Of a DNA stretch of 64,000 bases, positions 16,535 through 24,896 are shown in pieces. Both the position numbers and the translations under genes were made by a program. The number at the start of each line of letters is the position of its first letter. Positions within the stretch are counted from its first letter, which is position 1. Origin of the DNA: Pseudomonas sp. FP2309. GTDB lineage: Bacteria; Pseudomonadota; Gammaproteobacteria; Pseudomonadales; Pseudomonadaceae. The DNA lies in NCBI RefSeq assembly GCF_030687575.1, contig NZ_CP117439.1, positions 4,913,501-4,977,500 of the forward strand, read 5' to 3'. The notes below the pieces were generated by a model. It did no database searches, was not told the origin of the DNA, and saw only the letters and a program-made list of their open reading frames with translations.

Positions 16535-19492
16535 TTAGGTGAGCCGCCCTGTGGCTTCCTCCAGTTGCGCCTGCGCTTGCCTGAGCGCTTTACCGATGGC
16601 CGCCATCTTTTTTTCAATGCTCTCCACTCGCTGCGCTAGACCTGGGTAGGCCTCCCCCTGCGCTTGAGGCGACTGATAAGGTTTGAAGAATATTTCCAAG
16701 CTTTGGGCGATCTCGCTGGTGTAGTCCTCCAGCCTCGTCAATTCAGTCTCCAACCGGTCGAGCATTTCATGAGGCTGGCCGGCCCCCTTGAGATCGGCGC
16801 CCTTTACCGCTGGCCACCATTCCTGCAACACCTTCCAGAGAGCCGGCACTTCATCTGCGCAGGCCTGCAGCCGGGACTGAACAGCCGGGTCGACAAATTC
16901 TTTCTTGGCATCGGTATCAGACACCTGCACATCGCCTGGGCTCATACCTGGCACACGGACATCAGGGCGTTGAGATATTGCGTTGATCTTTGTCTGTAGC
17001 AGGCTGGTGACAAGCGAGGTTACGGCATTGGTCGCAATATCGATGGCGATACCGCCAACCGCGGAACGAGGCTGACTTACAAACCCTCGCAACGGGGCGC
17101 CATATGGCGTACCAGTCGCGCGGTCAAAGGCATACCACTTGCCGTTACGCTGTACAGCGCTGACAGGAACCCCATCACCCTTGAACCCGAAAGGCCGGTA
17201 GATGCCATCAGCGACACCGTCTTGGTTACCCATGTGGGGAATATCGAAACGGCCACTGCGCCCGTCTAACCCACGTAGTTTCTTGAAGCCAGCCTTGCCA
17301 AGCTTAAACACACCACGGCTTGCATCAAATACCGCCGAAAGCGGATTTATCGCCTTCAATCCGACGGCCCCAAACCCCTTGATGAAGCCGAGCGTTGCGC
17401 CCATGCCGGCTTTGACCCCTAGTTTTGCGCCTTGAATGCCACCTCGTAATCCGGGAATGACAAAACCGAACAGGTCCAGTACCAGATGGAAAAAAGCTTC
17501 GGCGGGCTTGCCATTCACAAAGCTCTCGACCGCATTGTAGAAGGGGATCAACCCCAGAAAGAATGCGCGGACCGACGCTTTGAGTTTCGCTTCCCGCTCT
17601 TGCGCCGTACTGCCATAGGCGGCGGCTTTTGCCTCATTCAGACCCCGCGTGTAATAAGCGGCGACAGAGCCGGCCAACATTTCGGTTTTCTGCGATGAAA
17701 GGGTCGCGGGCGGGTCCGGATGCTCGCCCCGCCTTTCGACCTCCAACGATTTGTTGGGGTAAATAGAAAAAGCCAGGAAATTTACCGGATTTTTTTTGGG
17801 TGACGAACGGCCAAGTGTCTGCCACAAGATCGCCACTGGTGGCTCTTTACCCCCCGACGAACCTGGCCGTGACATGGAGAAGTACAGACGTGAGCCTGGG
17901 AACTGCAGGCCCGATCCCGTCGGCTCGGCGTCCCTGATGATTCGTCCCTGGGCGGGCGAGTAAAGGTAATGGCACGTTTTGCCCTCCAACTCGGCACGGA
18001 AAAGGATGGCGCCGTTCTTTATATACGGTTGAATTTTATGATCGCCGCTGACCGGCCCTCGGTGGGACGCAGGCACCACCAGATTGAAGGTCGTCACCTT
18101 GCCGTACTCGATCAACCGGCGATCTTCGAGCGGCAACAACGAAAGCTGATACTTGAACTGTGCACTGAACGCGTCTTTCAGGCTCAGGGGATAAGCGTCA
18201 AACTTTTCATCAAAGAGTTTTTTAATATTTGGAAGCTTCGAAAACCCCAAGTTAACTTTAACGGTGTTGAAGTCCGGATCACTGGATATCCAAAAACGCT
18301 TACCCAAGTCGCCTGACATGTAGATATCCAGCAATGAGTAAGCTTTACGCCCAGGCGAGCCTGGAAAGGTGTCGGCCAGAAGCCGCCGCTCAAAAAACCT
18401 TTCATTTTCGGGACCATATACACGTCGCAACTCCTCGAGTGCCAGTTCGCGTCGGGTCGGCATCGGCGAGGTCAGCGCGGTCACGGAGTCTGCCAGGGTC
18501 TTGTGGTGCGCCTGCAGGGCATTCAAGGCGCGCTCGATATCCTCGGGGGGGTAGGCATCCTCTTTTTGTTCACCAATGACACCATTTGCAATGGCCCAGT
18601 CGATCACGGCCGTCATCTGCGCCAGTTGTTGCTCTCGTTTTTCATCCTCCGAGACAGGTTCGCTGTCATCGAGCGCCATGATCTCCTGATACGTTTTGTT
18701 AGCGCAGCCACCGGGCTGCCTCGCCTCTATTCGAGCTACGGCAGCACTGAAGGAGGCCCATTGATGAGAGCCGTAGAGCATCGTCAAAGGCAGCCCCTTG
18801 ACCAGGAACTCAGGGGCTGAGACCGATAGCAGTTGAAAGGCAATCACCTTGGCAGACGCCTCGCCGAAGCGGGTCGCCAAGTGGGCTTCAAAACGTTTGA
18901 CGATTTCATCGGGTGAGTAGCCCCAGTTATCCTTCTGACGCAATGCATACCCAGCCAGCTCTTTGCGATTCAAGCCGTCGGCAGGGTCCACATCCAGGAC
19001 TAAAGCACTGAGCAGAACGTCCCTGATGCTGGTTTCGGTCGGATACGCATCGACACTATCCTGGAGCAATTTGCCCAAGGCTTGAGCCGCTGAGGAGCGG
19101 AGGATTGCATTGAGGACTTTCTCGGGATCATCCCTGTTCGGACGTTGCTGATCGGGAAGGGTGCGAAGCAGGAGTTCAACAAGACTTGGCGTACCCTGGA
19201 CGCCATCGGAAGCCGGGGGTTGCTGGCGCGCTTTCCAAGCGCGGATGACTTGTTTTAATACAGCCTTGGCGTCATCGCCAAGTGGCGCGTCTTTAGTTAA
19301 CAGTCCGCCATAATCAACACGGGAAGTAAGTGAAGAGTCCTCGGCATGACGTCGGTAACGCGAAGGGACGGGGACGCTGGAGATACCCATAACGCGCTCA
19401 TCGCCGGTATCATTCGTGTTCGACGGTTTGCCGTACTGGGGAAGTAGCATTTGACCGGCGACTGTCGCTGAGGTCGAACTTTTTGAAATCAT
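16535..19492 (-). CDS. Large toxin/effector-like protein, related to Pseudomonas dermonecrotic-toxin-like proteins
   Basis: The product is about 985 residues from the ATG at 19492 (MISKSSTSATVAGQ); another ATG lies at 19513. The middle carries blocks reminiscent of the large Pseudomonas DUF6543-type toxins: a Phe-Lys-rich FSAQFKYQLSLLPLEDRRLIEYG segment broken here as FSAQFKYQLSLLP and LEDRRLIEYGKV, then LFRAELEGKTCHYLY. A hydrophobic Gly-rich stretch spans about residues 638-739 (AFFLGLIPFYNAV, LFGFVIPGLRGG), and a DGIYRP...NGKWYAFD module follows. The last 75 residues match the tail of the upstream protein. The first 12 residues lack Asp/Glu and the first 50 are 16 percent Ser, consistent with a type III secretion signal. 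No known catalytic motif was recognised; the family assignment is from memory. Confidence 0.6.
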   Translation of the reverse strand: MISKSSTSATVAGQMLLPQYGKPSNTNDTGDERVMGISSVPVPSRYRRHAEDSSLTSRVDYGGLLTKDAPLGDDAKAVLKQVIRAWKARQQPPASDGVQGTPSLVELLLRTLPDQQRPNRDDPEKVLNAILRSSAAQALGKLLQDSVDAYPTETSIRDVLLSALVLDVDPADGLNRKELAGYALRQKDNWGYSPDEIVKRFEAHLATRFGEASAKVIAFQLLSVSAPEFLVKGLPLTMLYGSHQWASFSAAVARIEARQPGGCANKTYQEIMALDDSEPVSEDEKREQQLAQMTAVIDWAIANGVIGEQKEDAYPPEDIERALNALQAHHKTLADSVTALTSPMPTRRELALEELRRVYGPENERFFERRLLADTFPGSPGRKAYSLLDIYMSGDLGKRFWISSDPDFNTVKVNLGFSKLPNIKKLFDEKFDAYPLSLKDAFSAQFKYQLSLLPLEDRRLIEYGKVTTFNLVVPASHRGPVSGDHKIQPYIKNGAILFRAELEGKTCHYLYSPAQGRIIRDAEPTGSGLQFPGSRLYFSMSRPGSSGGKEPPVAILWQTLGRSSPKKNPVNFLAFSIYPNKSLEVERRGEHPDPPATLSSQKTEMLAGSVAAYYTRGLNEAKAAAYGSTAQEREAKLKASVRAFFLGLIPFYNAVESFVNGKPAEAFFHLVLDLFGFVIPGLRGGIQGAKLGVKAGMGATLGFIKGFGAVGLKAINPLSAVFDASRGVFKLGKAGFKKLRGLDGRSGRFDIPHMGNQDGVADGIYRPFGFKGDGVPVSAVQRNGKWYAFDRATGTPYGAPLRGFVSQPRSAVGGIAIDIATNAVTSLVTSLLQTKINAISQRPDVRVPGMSPGDVQVSDTDAKKEFVDPAVQSRLQACADEVPALWKVLQEWWPAVKGADLKGAGQPHEMLDRLETELTRLEDYTSEIAQSLEIFFKPYQSPQAQGEAYPGLAQRVESIEKKMAAIGKALRQAQAQLEEATGRLT

Positions 19493-19680
19493 ATTCTTAG
19501 TTCCCGAGCTCATTACACATGACAGGTAAAGACATAAAGACAGCCCGCCACCGGTACGCCACTCGGTGCCAGGCCCGACATTCCTGATCAAAGATAACGT
19601 GAGACACGAAACCAACGACAAAAAAGAATGCCAACATGAAAAACACATATTCCCTGGCGAACTATAAATAACCCACTCGA
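19493..19680 (-). other. Spacer between the two accessory genes
   Basis: This 188-base stretch lies between the heptad-repeat gene and the large toxin-like gene. I found no hrp-box-like sequence and no T-tailed hairpin on the coding strand, so read-through from the upstream promoter is plausible. An alternative ATG at 19513 lies within it. Confidence 0.4.
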
Positions 19681-20937
19681 TTATTCCGAAGCGATCCTCG
19701 CGCTTAGGCTCTTCACGACCTTCGCCTGTGCCTGATTCAATTTGCTTATTCTATTCTCGATCGTGCCGAGACGCGCCGCCAGGCCGTCCATCCCTGTGGC
19801 AGGTGCCTTGTCCGCCAGATGAGGCTTGAAGAAGACCTCATGCAGGTCAGCCAATTCCTTGGTGTGCTCTTCGGCAAAATCCAATAGGTCCTCAAGTTGG
19901 GTCATCCGCTCAAGCGGGTCCTTCGACCAGTTCTGGCTAGGCAAGAAACCCGCCTTGGTATCACCATATCTGAGTGCCATTGTTTGATTGGTCACGGTGA
20001 AAGCGGTGACCTGAGCGTCATCCATTCGAGGATAAAGCGGTGTCACATCAGGCTCCTTGGGCGCCTCCGGCCGCCCTACCAAGGAATTCGCGCTAGGGGT
20101 GGGTGGAACCATGGGTTGAGGCAGATAGGAAGCCTTGATCTGCTCACTGGCCGCGGTGGAGCCGGCATACGCGGCGATATTGATAGGTGCGGAAACCACC
20201 CCGGTTATCCCGGCGCTGATCGCCGAATCGCGCGCAACACGGGCGGCGGATGGCGAAGAAGGAATAACCCCTGCCTTGACCATTTTTTCCGCATCCATCA
20301 TGCGGGCTGTCGCGTCCGCGATGGTCATTTTCGGGAGGCTGACAGGCTTCGGCGCCTTGTTTTTCCAATCGATTACTTGCTGGGTGATTTTAGGGGGAAG
20401 TAACTGTTCATGAGCTTCATTGTTACCTTTCACCATACTGGCCTTATCCCGTGCAATTTTACCGTCCTTATCGAGAGGCCTTCCGGCTTTATCAACCAGA
20501 AAACCTTCCCGATTGACCAGCTTTCCATCTCGGTCGATTAAATGACCTTCAGTATTTACCAAGCGCCCCGAGGCATTCACCAAACGGCCCTGCACATCGA
20601 CGAGGTGTCCTTTATCATTAATTAGTTTGCCTTGGGTATTGATCAAATGTCCTTTTTCATTGATCAAACGCTCTTTGTCATCTATCGCTTGACCGCTACT
20701 ATTGACCCGCTGCCCCAGGCTGTTGATGCGTTGGTTTTTGGCATTGATCAAATGGCCATGCTTATCGACGGCCTGCCCCTTATCATTGAGACGTTGACCT
20801 TGCTTATTAAACGCTTGGCCATTTTTAATGTAACTTCCAGCCGGCGCATTCGGCGGAAGCTTATTACCCCCTGAGACAATAACCGGAGGCTTTTTACGGA
20901 TAACAAAGCTCGGAATAATTTTCGGAAAACTTGGCAT
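19681..20937 (-). CDS. Heptapeptide-repeat protein, candidate secreted effector
   Basis: I do not recognise this 418-residue protein. Residues 40-158 are an unbroken array of about 17 seven-residue repeats (GHLINAK, GKLINDK, GRLVNTE, GHLIDRD, GKLVNRE), consensus G-polar-L-I/V-N/D-x-x, with an 18th degenerate copy. The pattern suggests a beta-solenoid or stacked-turn fold rather than a coiled coil. An Ala/Gly-rich possible membrane stretch lies near 238-268, and the last 75 residues (EVFFKP, GLAARLGTIE) match the tail of the next gene. There is no Asp or Glu in the first 50 residues. A+T content is higher than in the neighbours, which suggests transfer. A GGAACT-N15-CCACATA box lies 62 bases upstream. 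Confidence 0.75.
   Translation of the reverse strand: MPSFPKIIPSFVIRKKPPVIVSGGNKLPPNAPAGSYIKNGQAFNKQGQRLNDKGQAVDKHGHLINAKNQRINSLGQRVNSSGQAIDDKERLINEKGHLINTQGKLINDKGHLVDVQGRLVNASGRLVNTEGHLIDRDGKLVNREGFLVDKAGRPLDKDGKIARDKASMVKGNNEAHEQLLPPKITQQVIDWKNKAPKPVSLPKMTIADATARMMDAEKMVKAGVIPSSPSAARVARDSAISAGITGVVSAPINIAAYAGSTAASEQIKASYLPQPMVPPTPSANSLVGRPEAPKEPDVTPLYPRMDDAQVTAFTVTNQTMALRYGDTKAGFLPSQNWSKDPLERMTQLEDLLDFAEEHTKELADLHEVFFKPHLADKAPATGMDGLAARLGTIENRISKLNQAQAKVVKSLSARIASE
20464..20820 (-). repeat. Tandem 21-bp coding repeats (17 heptapeptides)
   Basis: These are in-frame tandem repeats encoding residues 40-158 of the heptad protein. The DNA copies have diverged while the amino-acid pattern (Gly at 1, Leu at 3, Ile/Val at 4, Asn/Asp at 5) is kept, which points to selection on protein structure rather than recent slippage. 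Confidence 0.85.
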
Positions 20938-20999
20938 TTTTAGTCACCCACAAACAATAGATATAAACGTTATTAAGAAGCTATAAGGCCTCTATCCAT

Positions 21000-21027
21000 T
21001 ATGTGGTAGCAAAAACAAAACAGTTCC
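21000..21027 (-). promoter_or_regulatory. Candidate hrp box (HrpL-type ECF promoter)
   Basis: On the minus strand the sequence reads GGAACT, then 15 bases, then CCACATA. The published hrp box is GGAACC-N15/16-CCACNNA, so there is one mismatch, at the last base of the -35 element. It ends 62 bases before the ATG of the heptad-repeat gene. Other ECF sigma factors also use GGAAC -35 elements, so HrpL itself is inferred. Confidence 0.55.
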
Positions 21028-21066
21028 TTACGACAAACCTATTACATTGATCAACGCCCCTACGAC

Positions 21067-22962
21067 TTACCGTGCTCGACGATTAATTCCGTACTTGCGC
21101 AGCTTCCGATAAAGCGTATTTCGGCTGATACCCAGCGCCTGTGCGGTGTGTGTCATCTGCCAGTGGCGTGACTCCAGCATCGCGAGCAGTGCCTTGGATT
21201 CGGCCTCTTCAAGCGGCAGTTCTGCGCTTCTTTCAGCCGAGACAGGGGATAACATTGCCGGCAGGTCCTGCAACCGGATAAGCAGGTCATCCGTCAGCGC
21301 GACCAACGTGCGCAATACCGTGCGCAATTGGCGGATATTGCCCGGCCATGCATACCCCAGTAAGGCCTCACGCGCCGCAGGCTCCATAGTGACGGCTTGC
21401 CCGCCCGCCTCTTGGGACAACAGAAAATCCAGCAGTTGCGACTTGTCACTGCGCAACCGCAGCGCCGGCAACGCGATCTCCAGGCCATTAAGCCGATAGT
21501 ACAAATCTTCTCGGAAGCTGCCGCTGTGCACCCGATCAAGCAGATTCCGATGGGTCGCGCTGATAATCCTGACATTCACCGCCTGGGGCTCGCCGCCGAT
21601 GGGCACCACCAGACGATCCTCCAGGACCCTCAACAGCCGGGTTTGCAGAGCCAACGGCATATCACCGATCTCGTCCAGGAACAGCGTGCCACCGTCGGCC
21701 TGCTGCAACTTGCCCTGCATGCCTTCCTTGCGTGCGCCGGTGAAGCTGCCGCCGCGATAGCCGAACAGTTCGCTTTCGATCAGGCTTTCGGGGATGGCGG
21801 CGCAGTTGAGTGCGATAAACGCTTTGTTGGCGCGCGGGCTCGCCTGGTGGACCGCCTTGGCAAACGCCTCTTTACCGGTGCCCGTTTCGCCGTTGATCAA
21901 CAGCGGCACATCACGCTCAAACACCCGCAGCGCCTTGCGAAAATCACTTTGCAAGGCGGGATCGCCCAGGCAGATTCCAGGCAGGCGAGGCGCTTCCGGC
22001 GTTTTGGTCAGCGCTGCCGGCACGCTGCGCGCCTGAGCGCGCAATGCCGCGAACAGATGCCGGCCATCGCGCGTGCGCAACGGCCAACTGGCGGTGGCAT
22101 TGGCGCTGGCGCGACCGAGCAATTGGTCCAGGGAACACTCGAACAAGGCCTCCACCGGCTGGCCCAGCAGACCGCCGCGCATCTGCCCGAGCAGATTCAG
22201 CGCACTCTGGTTGAGCGCACAGATGCGCCCTTCACCGTCAAATGCCAGCAACCCTTCGCTGAACAGCCCCACCGACTCAGCCTGCAAATGGAAACGCAGC
22301 AGCCAGTGGTTTTCAAAATGGCGCAGGAAGTAACAGCTCTCGATCATCTTCGCCGACAGATTCACCAGCGCCATAGTGTGGAACTGGCTCTGGCGCGACA
22401 CCGCTTCGCGCGCCGAAGACACATCCAGCACCGCCAGCAGGTCGCCATGGGGGTCGAACACCGGGCTGGCCGAGCAGGTCAACCCGGTGTGCCGGCCACG
22501 GAAGTGTTCGTCGCGATGAATCGTCAGGGACTGGCGCTCCACAAGGCAGGTGCCGATGCCATTGGTGCCTTCGCAGGCTTCGCTCCAATCGGCACCGAGC
22601 CACAGCCCGGCGCGCTCGAAAATCTTGCGCTCGGACGGCGCGGTGACACAGTTGAGGATCACTCCGCGCGCATCGGTCAGCAGCACCGCGTGGCCGGCGC
22701 CGGAGAGTTGTTGGTGCAAGCTGTTCATTTCGCTGCCGGCGATGTGCAGCACTTGCTGCAGACGCTCGCGGCTTTCGAGCAGGCGACCGTGCTCGAGCAC
22801 GGTGGGCGCCAGGGTCTGTGCAGGGTCGAGGTGGTAGTCCTCAAGGCAGCGAAGCCAGGAACGGGCGATGGACGGGTCGCTGCCGGGGCCTTGGGGCAGG
22901 TCTTGCCCACGGGCGACAGTCAATACCTGCTGGGCATGGCGACTGAAATGATCGTTGTGCAT
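21067..22962 (-). CDS. eatR: Sigma-54-dependent ethanolamine regulator (EatR/AcoR type)
   Basis: This 631-residue enhancer-binding protein has an N-terminal GAF-like sensor region (to about 230), a PAS-like segment, an AAA+ domain and a C-terminal Fis helix-turn-helix (HTAQALGISRNTLYRKLRKYG). The Walker A motif is GETGTGKE and Walker B is GGTLFLDEIGD. The sigma-54 contact loop is GSFTGA instead of the classical GAFTGA, a variant I associate with AcoR-like activators. It is divergent from the aldehyde dehydrogenase gene, whose sigma-54 promoter and dyad sites it probably controls. The P. aeruginosa orthologue in this position, EatR, responds to ethanolamine. The start is set by MHNDHFSRHAQQVL. 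Confidence 0.88.
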   Translation of the reverse strand: MHNDHFSRHAQQVLTVARGQDLPQGPGSDPSIARSWLRCLEDYHLDPAQTLAPTVLEHGRLLESRERLQQVLHIAGSEMNSLHQQLSGAGHAVLLTDARGVILNCVTAPSERKIFERAGLWLGADWSEACEGTNGIGTCLVERQSLTIHRDEHFRGRHTGLTCSASPVFDPHGDLLAVLDVSSAREAVSRQSQFHTMALVNLSAKMIESCYFLRHFENHWLLRFHLQAESVGLFSEGLLAFDGEGRICALNQSALNLLGQMRGGLLGQPVEALFECSLDQLLGRASANATASWPLRTRDGRHLFAALRAQARSVPAALTKTPEAPRLPGICLGDPALQSDFRKALRVFERDVPLLINGETGTGKEAFAKAVHQASPRANKAFIALNCAAIPESLIESELFGYRGGSFTGARKEGMQGKLQQADGGTLFLDEIGDMPLALQTRLLRVLEDRLVVPIGGEPQAVNVRIISATHRNLLDRVHSGSFREDLYYRLNGLEIALPALRLRSDKSQLLDFLLSQEAGGQAVTMEPAAREALLGYAWPGNIRQLRTVLRTLVALTDDLLIRLQDLPAMLSPVSAERSAELPLEEAESKALLAMLESRHWQMTHTAQALGISRNTLYRKLRKYGINRRAR

Positions 22963-23050
22963 GTTCTTATTATTCTCCCTGCGTGAGAACGTCCAGCATC
23001 CCCCAGCCCTGCAACAGATGCAATCCCGCGCCGACCCGCCAGTCACAAGC

Positions 23051-23101
23051 TGTACCGTTTATGGCACAAACTGTCACCCGCCGTGTATCGCATGGGTGAC
23101 A
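23051..23101. promoter_or_regulatory. Upstream activator sites for the sigma-54 regulator
   Basis: Two dyads lie between eatR and the dehydrogenase gene. The first, TGTACC-N6-GGCACA at 23051-23068, has one mismatch. The second is perfect: TGTCACCC-N14-GGGTGACA at 23072-23101. Both sit 50-100 bases upstream of the -24/-12 promoter, the usual place for enhancer-binding protein sites. Binding by EatR is inferred. Confidence 0.6.
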
Positions 23102-23153
23102 GCAACGCCGCGCAGCAAACCCCAACCCCTTGTTTTACCTGGCCCCGAAGCAC

Positions 23154-23169
23154 TGGCCCGACCTTTGCT
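23154..23169 (+). promoter_or_regulatory. Sigma-54 (-24/-12) promoter
   Basis: TGGCCCGACCTTTGCT matches the RpoN consensus TGGCACG-N4-TTGCW with one mismatch and has the exact GG-N10-GC spacing. It lies 64 bases before the dehydrogenase ATG, downstream of two dyad activator sites, and the divergent gene encodes a sigma-54 activator. Confidence 0.8.
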
Positions 23170-23233
23170 CTACGCTTTATCAAGCGCTTGAGCGCTGCAC
23201 TCCAATAAACATAAAAGCCAGGAGATACCCACC

Positions 23234-24754
23234 ATGCGTTACGCACACCCCGGTACTGAAGGCGCGATCGTTTCGTTCAAGGCCAAGTACGGCAACTACA
23301 TTGGTGGCGAATTCGTTGCGCCCGTCGATGGCAACTATTTCACCAACACCTCGCCGGTCAACGGCAAGCCTATCGCTGAATTCCCGCGCTCCACTGCCAA
23401 AGACATCGACAAGGCGCTGGACGCCGCCCACGCCGCCGCTGACGCCTGGGGCAAGACCTCGGCGCAGGACCGCTCGCTGGTGCTGCTGAAAATCGCCGAC
23501 CGCATCGAACAGAACCTCGAACTGCTGGCCATCACCGAAACCTGGGACAACGGCAAAGCCGTGCGTGAAACCCTCAACGCCGACATCCCGCTGGCCGCCG
23601 ACCACTTCCGCTACTTCGCCGGCTGCATCCGCGCCCAGGAAGGCACCAGCGCCGAGATCAACGAACACACTGCGTCCTACCACTTCCACGAGCCGCTGGG
23701 CGTGGTTGGCCAGATCATCCCGTGGAACTTCCCGCTGCTGATGGCCGCGTGGAAACTCGCCCCGGCCCTGGCCGCCGGTAACTGCATCGTGCTCAAACCG
23801 GCCGAGCAGACGCCGCTGGGCATCAACGTGCTGATGGAAGTGATCGGCGACCTCCTGCCGCCAGGCGTGCTGAACGTGGTGCACGGTTTCGGCCGCGAAG
23901 CCGGCGAAGCCCTGGCCACCAGCAAACGTATCGCCAAGATCGCGTTCACTGGCTCCACGCCGGTGGGTTCGCACATCATGCACGCGGCGGCCGAGAACAT
24001 TATTCCGTCCACCGTTGAGTTGGGCGGCAAATCGCCGAACATCTTCTTCGCCGACATCATGAAAGCCGAACCGTCGTTCATCGAGAAAGCCGCCGAAGGC
24101 CTGGTGCTGGCGTTCTTCAACCAGGGCGAGGTGTGCACCTGCCCATCCCGCGCGCTGGTGGAAGAGTCGATCTACGACGAGTTCATGAAAGTGGTGATGA
24201 AAAAGGTCGAGCAGATCAAACGCGGCGACCCGCTGGACACTGACACCATGGTCGGCGCCCAAGCCTCCGAGCAACAGTTCGACAAGATCCTGTCCTACCT
24301 GGAAATCGCCAAGGGCGAAGGCGCGCAACTGCTCACCGGCGGCAAAGTGGAAAAACTCACCGGCGACATGGCGGGCGGTTATTACATCCAGCCAACCCTG
24401 CTCAAGGGCACCAACGAAATGCGCGTGTTCCAGGAAGAGATCTTCGGCCCGGTGGTGAGCATCACCACGTTCAAGGACGAAGCCGAAGCCCTGGCGATTG
24501 CCAACGACACCGAGTTCGGCCTGGGCGCCGGCGTGTGGACCCGCGACATCAACCGCGCCTACCGCATGGGCCGGGCGATCAAAGCGGGCCGCGTATGGAC
24601 CAACTGCTACCACCTGTACCCGGCGCATGCCGCGTTTGGTGGTTACAAGAAGTCCGGCGTGGGCCGTGAGACCCACAAAATGATGTTGGACCACTACCAG
24701 CAGACCAAGAACTTGCTGGTGAGCTACGACATTAATCCGCTGGGCTTCTTCTAA
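23234..24754 (+). CDS. exaC: NAD-dependent aldehyde dehydrogenase, ExaC/AldB type
   Basis: This 506-residue aldehyde dehydrogenase oxidises acetaldehyde to acetate. In this cluster acetaldehyde is the product of ethanolamine ammonia-lyase. The catalytic Cys is C301 in [11 protein letters not shown] and the general base E262 is in [20 protein letters not shown] forms part of the NAD site. AGGAGA stands before the ATG. The orthologue in P. aeruginosa next to eatR has also been described as a hydrazone dehydrogenase, so the substrate range may be broader. Expression is probably from the sigma-54 promoter at 23154. Confidence 0.9.
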   Translation: MRYAHPGTEGAIVSFKAKYGNYIGGEFVAPVDGNYFTNTSPVNGKPIAEFPRSTAKDIDKALDAAHAAADAWGKTSAQDRSLVLLKIADRIEQNLELLAITETWDNGKAVRETLNADIPLAADHFRYFAGCIRAQEGTSAEINEHTASYHFHEPLGVVGQIIPWNFPLLMAAWKLAPALAAGNCIVLKPAEQTPLGINVLMEVIGDLLPPGVLNVVHGFGREAGEALATSKRIAKIAFTGSTPVGSHIMHAAAENIIPSTVELGGKSPNIFFADIMKAEPSFIEKAAEGLVLAFFNQGEVCTCPSRALVEESIYDEFMKVVMKKVEQIKRGDPLDTDTMVGAQASEQQFDKILSYLEIAKGEGAQLLTGGKVEKLTGDMAGGYYIQPTLLKGTNEMRVFQEEIFGPVVSITTFKDEAEALAIANDTEFGLGAGVWTRDINRAYRMGRAIKAGRVWTNCYHLYPAHAAFGGYKKSGVGRETHKMMLDHYQQTKNLLVSYDINPLGFF

Positions 24755-24760
24755 CAGACA

Positions 24761-24804
24761 CCCCCTCCCACAATTGAAGGCTAACTAACAAGGTGGGAGG
24801 GGGG
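24761..24804. repeat. REP-like inverted repeat downstream of exaC
   Basis: CCCCCTCCCAC at 24761-24771 faces GTGGGAGGGGG at 24793-24803. It resembles half-elements of the Pseudomonas REP family seen again at 61.1 kb. It could stop or attenuate transcription between exaC and eat. Confidence 0.55.
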
Positions 24805-24896
24805 CTTGTTTCCCCTGGATCTTCATAAGTACTTGCACCGTGCACCCGGCACACAGAGGCCGAGTTAAAAACAATAACAATGAAAGGTACTTTCTT

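Noticed and set aside
20464..20820. Repeat array as a possible CRISPR
   Set aside because: The period is 21 bp without spacers and is in frame, so it is a coding repeat.
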